DNA of 64,000 nt from Aphis gossypii (taxonomy: Eukaryota; Arthropoda; Insecta; Hemiptera; Aphididae), in the NCBI RefSeq assembly GCF_020184175.1, contig NW_026083102.1, positions 32,548 to 96,547 on the forward strand. The letters are read 5' to 3'. Shown in pieces: positions 33,099 to 42,345 of the stretch (positions are counted from its first letter, which is position 1; every line of letters starts with the position of its first letter). The notes under the pieces were generated by a model. The model worked only from the letters and a program-made list of their open reading frames with translations. It had not been told where the DNA came from and did not search any database. The position numbers and the translations under genes were made by a program.

Positions 33099-33842
33099 TG
33101 TAACGTGCCACGTACAATCAGTTGAATGATGTCGATTGGAAAAGGTTTTGTGAAATAATTGAACTCTCGAAATTATTCTAAGTGTTTTTTATTTAAAATT
33201 GTTCTAAGTCCAATTAATTAATTTAATAAAACTTGTGAAAAATATTCTAAGTCCAGGAGACATAAAATATTAAACTGGGTGACGTGAAGGTGCTTGCGCT
33301 AACTCTGGTGGATCACGTCTGAATTGTGCCTAATCTGGGCCCCCTTATATATCGTCCAGGGACTCCCGCGGTACCTTCAGATCCCTGATGGTCATCTGCA
33401 CCTGCATCCGCTTCTTCCCACGCTTTGCATTATCTGAACGACGACGTGCGTCATTTTGACATCTATATTATTCTATCGGGTGGTAATTATATTTCTATAT
33501 TATCCTACCGGGTGGCAAGCGTACGTGCGATGATCTGCCTTTGACCCTGCACGATGCCGCCGCATAATATAATTGTTATAATATAATATTTTCGTTGCGG
33601 CTAGCGTTCTCACGCCGTTCCGCCGCCGCTGATGATCGACAATTCCTACGTTAATGTGTTAATCGTTCACGGTTAGGAAAATCTGTACTTGATATCACCT
33701 GCTCACTTTTAGAATCCAATTATAAGAATAATTGTTACACCCTCATCAAAAAGTGTCTGTTGCACCCCCAATGTTAGATTATTGTCGGCTACAGAATGTA
33801 ATTTATATATTATATTTAATATAAGTATCAGAGCACGTTGCA
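33099..33842 (-). repeat. LTR of the errantivirus-like element (5' LTR)
   Basis: 744 bp, matching 13520-14264 except for one base of length. It is followed by the target copy ATGG at 33843-33846, where the Polinton polymerase frame resumes. Confidence 0.95.
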
Positions 33843-33846
33843 ATGG

Positions 33847-34762
33847 ATTAAAAGTGAAAAAAGTTCATAGGATTCTGCGTTTTTCGCAATCTCGTTGGAT
33901 GGCACCATATATAAATTTATGTACAAATATGAGGGTTAAGTCAAGGAATGAGTTTGAACGACAATTCTGGAAACTGTTAGTGAATAGTGTCTATGGAAAA
34001 TGTATGGAAAATGTAAGAAAACGTATGTCAATGTTTCTAGTATCTAACGAAAAAAAAGCACATCGATTAATGTCGAAAACAACATTTAAAGATTGAACTA
34101 TATACACAAAAAATTTAATGGCTATTCATATGAATAAGGAAAAAATTAAATTTGATAAGCCTATTTATGTAGGATTTGCAATATTGGATATTTCAAAGTC
34201 GATAATGTATGATTTTCATTATAATGTAATGAAAATATGTATAGAAATAAAATTAACATGTGTATTCAGATACTGATTCGTTAGTTTACGAAATAAGAAC
34301 TTCTAACTTTTTCGATGACATAAAACGAAAATTATTTTCTTACTTTGATACTTCAAATTATCCGAAAAATCACTATTGTTCTAGTGATCGTAGAAAAAAT
34401 CAACCAGGTTATTTTAAAGACGAATTAAAATCTGAAATCTTATTAGAATTTATTACTTTACGTCCTAAACTCTATGCATATAAAACAAATAAAGATGAAG
34501 TAAAAAGAGCTAAGGGTGTTAAAAAATATGTTATTAATAATCACATGAAGTTTGACGAATATTTAAATATATTAATGCATATATCAATAATTCAGCTAGT
34601 CAACAATTATGTAAATCTATGAATTTTATACAATCAAAACACCATTTTGTTTATTCTAAATCTATAGATAAAATTGCTCTTAGTGCGAATGATGATAAAA
34701 GGATTATTATGCGTGATGGTATTAATACTATTGCATATGGTCACTATCGTTTAAAAAAATAG
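33847..34762 (+). pseudogene. Polinton DNA polymerase B, 3' part (motifs B and C)
   Basis: Continuation of the gene broken at 13519: removing the retrotransposon and one ATGG joins the frame directly at KVKKVHRILRFSQSRW. Motif B is FWKLLVNSVYGKCMENVRKR near 33970-34025, and motif C is MYSDTDSLVYE near 34258. The C-terminal end runs to the TAG at 34760-34762 (INTIAYGHYRLKK). Frame breaks occur near 34100 (in-frame TGA), 34260 and 34620. It lies in the same orientation as the 5' part and opposite to the integrase-ATPase block. Confidence 0.88.
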
Positions 34763-35238
34763 TTTATTTTATTTTTTTAATTATGTAAAATTGATATAGT
34801 ATTCAATAAAAATAATAATATTAATAAAATAAAATATAGGATAAATACAATTTAAAAAAAACAAAAAACGTTATTTATTCATTATTTTTATTTTTATTAC
34901 TAAAATGCATGTTTAAACAATTAGCTAAACAGTATAACATTTAATTTTTCAGAATGAACAAACCTAGAATATTCGTTCAAAACCTATAATTCTAAATTAG
35001 AAATCGATATTGAAAATCTGAGTGAACTCAATTTTATTTTAGACAAAGTTTTACATCGATTGCCAGATTAGTAGGGATATGGTAGTAAAAAAATTAACGG
35101 ATTTAAAAATTTTATAACATTCGGTAATCAATTAAAAAATAAATTAACATAAAAATGAAATAAATCCAAACATTGTAATAATAAAATGGTTTATACAATT
35201 AAAATAATAAATATTGATTGATACATTTCGTTTATTTA
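34763..35238. other. AT-rich gap between converging polymerase and integrase genes
   Basis: No convincing gene. A short plus-strand stretch near 34975-35070 (KLEIDIENLSELNFILDKVL) could be a remnant of a small Polinton ORF. Confidence 0.35.
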
Positions 35239-36151
35239 CTATTTTAAAGTATCGTTTACATCAATCCACGAATTATGACTGTTGTTAAAACCTAACCATT
35301 TAACATATAATTTGTTTTTATTTTTTTTTATAATACGTTCAATGAGAAAGGTGTCGGGAAAAAATGTTTTTTTTAATTCTTGTGTATAAAAACAGCCTAA
35401 TATTATATTATTTGAACTATCTTTTAGTTGATAAGTTAATGGATCTGTATTTAAAATTTTAGAAATAGTGAACACTTCTGTTGACCAATTTGGTGTATAA
35501 CCTTTACTGAAATTATGTTTATACTTAGATATTCTTACTTTGTCATTAATTTTAAATTTAAGTTTATTTGATGTATTAATTTGTAATGTTTTTCTTTTAA
35601 TTGTAACCGGGTTGATCCGAGCTTCGTGTGGTGAACATTTTATTGTCGAATGTTTTGTATTATTATAATTATATACTATTTAAAAATTGAATTTATCCAA
35701 TTCCATGAACCTGTTGATGTAAAATATTTGTAAATTTTATTTTTTATTGTTCTTATAACGCGTTCAACCATACCAGCCTTTATACTGCTGTATGTTGAAT
35801 AATGTCTCATATGATACTTATTCATTATACTTTGAAATTCATTATTGTAAAATTCTGTTCCGTTATCTGTTTGTAATAATTTTGGTTGATTTTTTTTTAA
35901 TATTTTTATTATACCTTTTGTACACTCCTTTGCTGTTTTATTTTTTAGTGCTTCTACCCACACATACTTGGTAAATGTATCTATAATATTAAAATGAATT
36001 TAAAACCATTATTTTGTCTAGAATGTGGTTGCATGTCTATTAAATCAGCTTGCCAGAGATCATCTTTAAACCGTGTTACTACGCTTCGTCTAGGAAATAT
36101 TTTTCTCGCTGGTCCATGTAACTCCTCAGCTAAACTGGTTAAGATTGTCAT
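35239..36151 (-). pseudogene. Polinton integrase with C-terminal chromodomain
   Basis: From the ATG at 36149-36151 (MTILTSLAEELHGPARK) the core shows DLWQADLIDMQPHS (first Asp), LLQTDNGTEFYNNEF (second Asp) and AGMVERVIRTIKNK (Glu). After breaks near 35965 and 35600 it ends in a chromodomain (FLIERIIKKNKNKLYVKWLG, then WIDVNDTLK). This is the usual Polinton integrase layout, related to retrotransposon integrases. It overlaps the end of the next upstream gene by one base. The frame breaks imply it is inactive in this copy. Confidence 0.85.
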
Positions 36152-36696
36152 TATACTATAATATTTCTCTCGCGTAATTCTTCTAAAATTGATATAATTT
36201 CATTATTGACACCAGTATTACCAACATTTTGTGATGATGTTAGAAGATTTAATCTAGTTACTAGTTCATTCGGATCGTCATAATAAACTAATTGTGTTTG
36301 AGGTATTACATCTTTATATAAACCAGAACCTCTCTTAACCTTTGGGGTTGCAGTAAAATTAAACATTTTTTCATTCTTTGGATCTGTAGTCATAGAACTG
36401 TTTGCTGTTGGACGAAATTCAAATGGATCATTTGGTATAGTTGTATTATTATGAATATTACTACGTTTAGCGTTAGATCTAGATAAATGATCGGTAATTT
36501 GTGCTAAACTTAATCGAGGATTTCTTGAGTTATTAATTTTATCTATTTCTTCGTTTAATTGCTTTTCCTCATTTTTCATTCTATCGTATAGAGGTTTTAC
36601 AACATTCGTCCATTTATGAAACTTTGAGGTTTTAGGTTTCCCATCTGCTTTTAAATGAGCTCGTGAAGTTTTTAAAATGTCGTAATAAGATTCCAT
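36151..36696 (-). CDS. Polinton protein of unknown function
   Basis: 181 codons, uninterrupted. The N-terminus is basic (YYDILKTSRAHLKADGKPKT) and is followed by a Glu/Lys-rich helix. A disordered Asn-rich middle precedes LYKDVIPQTQLVYYDDPNEL, a pattern I associate with aphid and cnidarian Polinton-encoded proteins. It lies between the integrase and the DUF8207-like gene, all on one strand, with a 25-bp overlap upstream. The function is not known and no enzyme motif is seen. Confidence 0.6.
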   Translation of the reverse strand: MESYYDILKTSRAHLKADGKPKTSKFHKWTNVVKPLYDRMKNEEKQLNEEIDKINNSRNPRLSLAQITDHLSRSNAKRSNIHNNTTIPNDPFEFRPTANSSMTTDPKNEKMFNFTATPKVKRGSGLYKDVIPQTQLVYYDDPNELVTRLNLLTSSQNVGNTGVNNEIISILEELRERNIIV

Positions 36697-37085
36697 ATCT
36701 TGTAGAGTTGTATTTTTGGTTCTTTCTCACATAGTAAAGACCATAGTCCTTCAGTCCATGGATAGTATTTATTAAATAACTGTAAGTTACCATGACTAAA
36801 AGTTACAGAGTAGCCTAATATTTTATATGAATCACTGGCTTTATCATAATACATACCATATGATTTATCATATCGTTTTGATGTAGGACGTTTATTGAAA
36901 AAAATTGAAAATGATGAATTTAATTCGTTATCATTATCATCATCACTAACGTCTGAAGTTTCCGGTTTTATTTCATCAGCCGGTTGTGTATTATTTTCTG
37001 TTTGGTTGCTCAATGGTTCTATTAGTGGTTTAAATGCTTCACGAAAATAGTTGTCGGAATCTATGATATCACGTTTCATTTCCAT
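36672..37085 (-). CDS. DUF8207-like Polinton protein
   Basis: 137 codons starting MEMKRDIIDSDNYFREAF. An acidic disordered segment (VSDDDNDNELN) is followed by a conserved-looking C-terminal domain with YDKSYGMYYD, YKILGYSVTFSHGNLQL and PWTEGLWSLLCEKEP. The Gly-Leu-Trp-x-Leu-Leu pattern is typical of a Maverick-associated domain (recalled as DUF8207). The function is unknown, perhaps structural. It overlaps the next gene's start, as in a compact viral-type operon. Confidence 0.6.
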   Translation of the reverse strand: MEMKRDIIDSDNYFREAFKPLIEPLSNQTENNTQPADEIKPETSDVSDDDNDNELNSSFSIFFNKRPTSKRYDKSYGMYYDKASDSYKILGYSVTFSHGNLQLFNKYYPWTEGLWSLLCEKEPKIQLYKIWNLITTF

Positions 37086-37261
37086 TATTTTTCGTTTTAT
37101 ATTTTTTTTTTGAGGTTATTAAATTTTCCAGTAAAACTTTTTCTTTAATCATTTCAAATAATAATGTGAATATAACTGTATCGTATGACTATTGACATCA
37201 CAATGTACTTATATATAATTTCAGTTATACTTTATATTTATATTTATACTTACATAGTTAC

Positions 37262-37954
37262 ATTTATTTTATTTTAATAAAAGTATGAAAACCACATCTA
37301 TATCTTCCTTCATTCATTTCCCGAGTTTTATCAATAACCATAAACCCATAATCACTGTGATTCTAACATAAATGGGAAATTTTCCGAAATTCAATGAAAT
37401 CCATATCTGTAGACGAATGATCATTGAATATATGTCGTAAATTTGTATCGTCTTGTTTTAGTATTATTAAAAAATTTGAGTTATCTCTTACCAGTTGCTT
37501 CGGAATTTTAGAATATGTTTGTGCTAAATAGAATACAGAGCTAGCACCTGAATGTCTACACATTCCGAAATATTCTCTTATTATCGACTGCGGACCACAT
37601 AAAACATCATCGAAAATTATTACAGAATTCTTTTTAGTTAAATTCGGTTTTATAACTTTATCAGCGTCTGAAAATATAAAAATGTTAGCACCTTTTATAT
37701 CATCTATTATTTTTTTTAATAAAACATATTTTTCTTGATTAGAAGTTTTTGAGTATAAATAAATATTTTCAAATCTATTCCGTTTTCATGAGTGATTAGA
37801 TTATACATTATATTTTTTTACCTGAACCACTAGGACCGACTATAATAGCACGTATAGTATCAGGTAATAACGGCCCATGTCTTGACGTTTTTTTTATTAT
37901 TTGAGTATCAACGTTCGAAATATCTAATTTATCTTTCTGTTCAATCAAATCCAT
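37262..37954 (-). pseudogene. Polinton FtsK/HerA-type DNA-packaging ATPase
   Basis: From the ATG at 37952-37954 (MDLIEQKDKLDISNVD) it reads into a Walker A motif IIVGPSGSGKK near 37830. After a shift near 37800 comes a Walker B motif VIIFDDVLCGPQ near 37600, then FGMCRHSGASSVFYLAQTYS and a C-terminal FMVIDKTREMNEGRYRCGF segment ending near 37264. This is the A32/FtsK-like ATPase of Polintons and relatives, which loads DNA into capsids. An in-frame TAG at 37363-37365 interrupts the conserved C-terminus, and at least one frameshift is present. Confidence 0.82.
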
Positions 37955-38087
37955 TTTTTTTTCTTATAAATACTCTGGATCTTTTAAATTTATAACCAGT
38001 GAAAGATAGTGTGCTCAACCTGTAAGTAGAAATCAGATAAGACTGGTGAAGGTTTTATAAACTTCTTTATAAATACTGAAATAAAAT

Positions 38088-38327
38088 ATGATGAAGGTTA
38101 AACAGAAAATAGGTATGAGTTATAAAGGTAAACATAAAAGTAATAAAAAAATAAAAAAGAGAACACTAGCTGCAAAAAAAGGAAAGGTTAAGAAAAATCC
38201 TAATGGTAAAAGATTGATTTTAACACCAGGTCAGACAGGAGGTGCGATTCCTCTAATTCCTATTTTCGCAGGGTTATCAGCTCTCGGTAGTTTAATGTCT
38301 GGGAGTGCTAAGAAATTCCCGCTATAA
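38088..38327 (+). CDS. Small basic, hydrophobic-tailed Polinton protein (adenovirus core pX-like)
   Basis: 79 codons: a strongly Lys-rich N-terminal half (KHKSNKKIKKRTLAAKKGK) and a hydrophobic C-terminal half (GGAIPLIPIFAGLSALGSLM). The layout, basic DNA-binding part plus Gly-Gly-led hydrophobic helix, resembles minor core proteins of adenovirus-like and Polinton lineages. This is similarity of layout, not proven homology. It is transcribed opposite to the ATPase-integrase block. Its last 19 bases (from 38309) fall within the outer edge of the capsid inverted repeat. Confidence 0.55.
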   Translation: MMKVKQKIGMSYKGKHKSNKKIKKRTLAAKKGKVKKNPNGKRLILTPGQTGGAIPLIPIFAGLSALGSLMSGSAKKFPL

Positions 38328-39615
38328 AATGGAGCCAGTCGCCCCACGTTGTTTCAGGGAAACCATGAGGCGTTTGGCTCCATTTTTATGGGGACACGAA
38401 AAATGTTTAAAGCGGAATGTCCTTCTTCAGTATAAAAATCTTCCTATTACTTTTACTGAAAATAAAACATGATTAGTTGTTAGTTAAACGAATCATTTTC
38501 GTTTAAATTTCTGAAATAAATAAAAACATTTTTTTTTTTTATTATTATCATTTTGTTTATTTATTTTAAATTAATTAATAGTATTTAACATCAAGTATTT
38601 TAAATAAATCAGTTTTTTAATATTATTCACACTAGTTTTCTTACTTCTCTAGTAAAAGGTACATATTCAACAATGCGATCATGAATTAATAAACAATAAG
38701 CAGTTACACCTGTAAGAGATTCCGATGCTTCAATTTCAATTGAACATCTACTGATGATGCTGTAGCCGAATCGTTCTGTTTTGAAGTATCGATAACTACA
38801 ATTGGAGCGTTCGATAGAAAAGTAGAGGGACTTAATAAGGGGTTTCGTATATTTTTTTCATAGTACGATTCTTGAAACGATGTATACATATCATATAATA
38901 AGGTGAAATTATTTTTCGTAAAATCTAAATTCAAATTATCATATGGATAAGCTATTGAGTTAAGAAATACTTTAACGTTTGTTATATTACAGTGATCAAT
39001 ATACTACAATCTTTTTCTAACGAATTTTTACGTCCTTTTTGTAATCCTATTATGATAAATCGTGGTTTTTCTAATTTTTATGCTGTCTTCAAGTTCCACA
39101 CTACTTTTTTGTGGTTCCGAGTTCAGGATATTCAAAAGTTTCAAAAGATCTGAACGGGATAAAACAAACTTTTTCTTTTTCAATAAGTTTTAATAATTTT
39201 AACCTTTCTTCATCATCAACAGTAATATGTGGAACCTTCCAAACTATTTTATTCAAATCAACTTTTCCAGAATTTGTACTTGCACTGGTTATTACCTTTA
39301 GAGCGTTTAAATCGTTATGACATCGAGTTAATATTAGTTCTAATCTAGAATTAACTAATATCTTTTTAAAGTCTTCAAATAGACCTAACCAATATTTCAA
39401 CGGAATGCATGCACTAAATTCTCCATTATTATTTGCTGGGTTTGAACTATTTTAAAAATCCAACCAGCATTTTCATAACAATTATAATTATCAGGTGTAC
39501 CTGATAGATAACCTTTTAACGAACTGGTAATACCAAGTACACGTGTTCTATCTACTTCTATTCCATTGATTTCAAGTCGTATTTGATCAAAGAGATAGGA
39601 AAAACCGTTATTAGT
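38309..39615. repeat. Left arm of 1.3-kb inverted repeat
   Basis: Inverse complement of 40121-41435 with few differences, separated by a 505-bp spacer. It contains the capsid gene 3' half, its 3' untranslated region and a hairpin. Confidence 0.88.
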
Positions 39616-39618
39616 TTA
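38640..39618 (-). pseudogene. Major capsid protein (double jelly-roll), inverted copy, 3' part
   Basis: Frames on the minus strand (39400-39101 and 38934-38704, with the flanks) repeat the capsid sequence of 40121-41117. Recognisable pieces include FDQIRLEINGIEVDRTRVLG, the double-jelly-roll signature of Polinton capsids, read here near 39595-39540. Several frame breaks (near 39450, 39060, 39000, 38720) and loss of the N-terminal part mark it as a pseudogene. It is probably a duplicate made by an inversion event. Confidence 0.75.
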
Positions 39619-39686
39619 ACGCTTTAGTTATATGACTAGCAAGATTTATCTTTTGTAATGGGCTTATATTAAATTTTAATCCCATC

Positions 39687-40079
39687 TTAAGATCCGTAAC
39701 GTTTAATATGTAGATTGATTACTAATTTTTCACCTAAATTGTTTATCGGATTATGATCTTGATCAACTAATTGTATAGTTATTAAATCGATATTTGTTTT
39801 ATTTAATTTATAATATATTAGGTTAGTTGGAGATTGAATCAGCTTCACCCCTATGTTCTCAGTAGAAGAAAACTCATAAATTGAATGACTTGGCATGTGG
39901 TTGTTGAATGAACCTTGAGCTATACTGCACATTACTTTTATTGAATTAACATTGTTTAAATTTACCACTTTCTTTGAACGATGCCCATCAATGTTTTGCA
40001 AGTGTGGTTCATAATTTGTTTTTTCAAATCCTAATAAAGGTCCTATACTGTTTGCTATACTGTTTGCTTCTAAATACAT
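39687..40079 (-). CDS. Penton-like (single jelly-roll) minor capsid protein
   Basis: 130 uninterrupted codons starting MYLEANSIANSIGPLLG, in the spacer of the palindrome. The C-terminal pattern NLNNVNSIKVMCSIA...SHSIYEFSS...IQLVDQDHNPINNLGEKLVI matches the conserved end of Polinton penton-like proteins (Asn-x-Asn-Ser-Ile and VDQD motifs). It is shorter than the roughly 200-plus residues I would expect, so the N-terminus may have been cut by the inverted duplication. It lies just upstream of the inverted capsid copy on the same strand, the usual penton-capsid order. Confidence 0.6.
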   Translation of the reverse strand: MYLEANSIANSIGPLLGFEKTNYEPHLQNIDGHRSKKVVNLNNVNSIKVMCSIAQGSFNNHMPSHSIYEFSSTENIGVKLIQSPTNLIYYKLNKTNIDLITIQLVDQDHNPINNLGEKLVINLHIKRYGS

Positions 40080-40081
40080 AT

Positions 40082-41117
40082 TTAGAAGGTCAAGTATCAG
40101 ATGCTGGAAAAGTAAAACTTACTAATAACGGTTTTTCCTATCTCTTTGATCAAATACGACTTGAAATCAATGGAATAGAAGTAGATAGAACACGTGTACT
40201 TGGTATTACCAGTTCGTTAAAAGGTTATCTATCAGGTACACCTGATAATTATAATTGTTATGAAAATGCTGGTTGGATTTTTAAAAATAGTTCAAACCCA
40301 GCAAATAATAATGGAGAATTTAGTGCATGCATTCCGTTGAAATATTGGTTAGGTCTATTTGAAGACTTTAAAAAGATATTAGTTAATTCTAGATTAGAAC
40401 TAATATTAACTCGATGTCATAACGATTTAAACGCTCTAAAGGTAATAACCAGTGCAAGTACAAATTCTGGAAAAGTTGATTTGAATAAAATAGTTTGGAA
40501 GGTTCCACATATTACTGTTGATGATGAAGAAAGGTTAAAATTATTAAAACTTATTGAAAAAGAAAAAAGTTTGTTTATCCCGTTCAGATCTTTTGAAACT
40601 TTTGAATATCCTGAACTCGGAACCACAAAAAAAGTAGTGTGGAACTTGAAGACAGCATAAAAATTAGAAAAACCACGATTTATCATAATAGGATTACAAA
40701 AAGGACGTAAAAATTCGTTAGAAAAAGATTGTAGTATATTTGATCACTGTAATATAACAAACGTTAAAGTATTTCTTAACTCAATAGCTTATCCATATGA
40801 TAATTTGAATTTAGATTTTACGAAAAATAATTTCACCTTATTATATGATATGTATACATCCATCGTTTCAAGAATCGTACTATGAAAAAAATATACGAAA
40901 CCCCTTATTAAGTCCCTCTACTTTTCTATCGAACGCTCCAATTGTAGTTATCGATACTTCAAAACAGAACGATTCGGCTACAGCATCATCAGTAGATGTT
41001 CAATTGGAAATTGAAGCATCGGAATCTCTTACAGGTGTAACTGCTTATTGTTTATTAATTCATGATCGCATTGTTGAATATGTACCTTTTACTAGAGAAG
41101 TAAGAAAACTAGTGTGA
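40082..41117 (+). pseudogene. Major capsid protein (double jelly-roll), plus-strand copy, 5'-truncated
   Basis: A frame of about 190 codons runs to the TAA at 40660 and, after a shift, from about 40680 to 41117. Together they make the C-terminal 340 residues of a Polinton capsid: LTNNGFSYLFDQIRLEING, IDRTRVLG-type site, HITVDDEERLKLLKLI and IEASESLTGVTAYCLLIHDR near the end. The N-terminal half is missing because the frame begins at the palindrome spacer. Capsid proteins of this family form hexon-like trimers. This copy is better preserved than the minus-strand one but still carries at least two shifts (near 40660 and 40860). Confidence 0.78.
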
Positions 41118-41435
41118 ATAATATTAAAAAACTGATTTATTTAAAATACTTGATGTTAAATACTATTAATTAATTTAAAATAAATAAACAAAATGATAAT
41201 AATAAAAAAAAAAAATGTTTTTATTTATTTCAGAAATTTAAACGAAAATGATTCGTTTAACTAACAACTAATCATGTTTTATTTTCAGTAAAAGTAATAG
41301 GAAGATTTTTATACTGAAGAAGGACATTCCGCTTTAAACATTTTTCGTGTCCCCATAAAAATGGAGCCAAACGCCTCATGGTTTCCCTGAAACAACGTGG
41401 GGCGACTGGCTCCATTTTATAGCGGGAATTTCTTA
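40121..41435. repeat. Right arm of 1.3-kb inverted repeat
   Basis: Inverse complement of 38309-39615. It ends ATAGCGGGAATTTCTTA, beyond which the sequences differ. Confidence 0.88.
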
Positions 41436-42343
41436 CACTGAAAGAGGACCATACCCCCTCAAACTTTTTTCATCTCCGCATATTTATACTATTGAGTAGG
41501 GGTCACTGTAATATATTTGTTATTAAAAAAAACTAGTGTGAATAATATTAAAAAACTGATTTATTTAAAATACTTGATGTTAAATACTATTAATTAATTT
41601 AAAATAAATAAACAAAATGATAATAAAAAAAATGATTTTATTTATTTCAGAAATTTAAACGAATATGATTCGTTTAACTAATAACTAATCATGTTTTATT
41701 TTCAGTAAAAGTAATAGGGAGATTTTTTATACTGAAAGAAGGACATTCCGCTTTAAACATTTTTCGTGTCCCCATAAAAATGGAGCCAAACGCCTCATGG
41801 TTTCCCTGAAACAACGTGGGGCGACTGGCTCCATTTTATAGCGGGAATTTCTTACACTGAAAGAGGACCATACCCCCTCAAACTTTTTTCATCTCCGCAT
41901 ATTTATACTATTGAGTAGGGGTCACTGTAATATATTTGTTATTAAAAAAAACTAGTGTGAATAATATTAAAAAACTGATTTATTTAAAATACTTGATGTT
42001 AAATACTATTAATTAATTTAAAATAAATAAACAAAATGATAATAAAAAAAATGATTTTATTTATTTCAGAAATTTAAACGAATATGATTCGTTTAACTAA
42101 TAACTAATCATGTTTTATTTTCAGTAAAAGTAATAGGGAGATTTTTTATACTGAAAGAAGGACATTCCGCTTTAAACATTTTTTGTGTCCCTATAAAAAT
42201 GGAGCCAAACGCCTCATGGTTTCCCTGAAACAATGTGGGGCGACTGACTCCATTTAACAGCGGGAATTTCTTACACTGCAAGGAGACAATACCTCCTCAA
42301 ACTTTTTTCATCTCCGCTGAAAAATGGAGCCAGACGCCCCATA
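41106..42343 (+). repeat. Three tandem repeats of about 420 bp after the capsid gene
   Basis: Units begin AACTAGTGTGAATAATATTA at about 41107, 41531 and 41950. Each spans the capsid 3' end, AT-rich sequence, a TTTAAACGAA(A/T)ATGATTCGTT palindrome, a GGAGCC hairpin and CTCAAACTTTTTTCATCTCC. The third unit is diverged in its last 100 bp (from about 42180), where it joins Helentron sequence. Confidence 0.88.
41357..41420 (+). other. Conserved GGAGCC/GGCTCC hairpin (four or more copies in window)
   Basis: Outer stem AAAATGGAGCCA with TGGCTCCATTTT, inner stem CGCC with GGCG, loop of about 24 bases containing GGTTTCCCTGAAAC. Further copies lie at about 38324-38387 (inverse), 41775-41839 and 42195-42258, and a half-copy at about 42320-42343. 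It sits downstream of the capsid stop, where an RNA 3'-end or packaging role is imaginable but unproven. Confidence 0.7.
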
Positions 42344-42345
42344 TT

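Larger units (their letters stand above)
13520..33842 (-). mobile_element. Large Ty3/gypsy errantivirus-like retrotransposon with accessory genes
   Basis: Bounded by near-identical LTRs (745 and 744 bp) with TG...CA ends and a 4-bp duplication ATGG (13516-13519, 33843-33846). It lies on the minus strand: tRNA-Ser-type primer site at 33077-33093, leader repeats, gag, protease-RT-RNase H-integrase, then several extra ORFs, env, an exonuclease-like gene, a small ORF and a polypurine tract at 14265-14273. Without the nested 4.7-kb BEL element it is about 15.6 kb, roughly twice the usual errantivirus length. The insertion splits the Polinton polymerase gene exactly in its coding frame. The LTR identity suggests a young insertion although gag, pol and env are frame-broken. 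Confidence 0.9.
10963..42345. mobile_element. Polinton/Maverick, interrupted and rearranged
   Basis: A set of Polinton hallmark genes lies on both sides of a nested retrotransposon: protein-primed-type DNA polymerase B (plus strand), retroviral-type integrase with chromodomain, FtsK/HerA-type packaging ATPase, penton-like and double-jelly-roll capsid proteins, and a small basic core-like protein. I did not find the adenain-type protease. The right end is rearranged by a capsid-containing inverted duplication and 420-bp tandem repeats. Outer ends are approximate because no terminal repeat pair or 6-bp target duplication was recognised. Confidence 0.8.

Noticed and set aside
42235..42345. Start of the helicase ORF inside the hairpin repeat
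   Set aside because: The frame happens to stay open, but this sequence equals the Polinton-derived 420-bp repeat; helicase similarity begins only near 42360.
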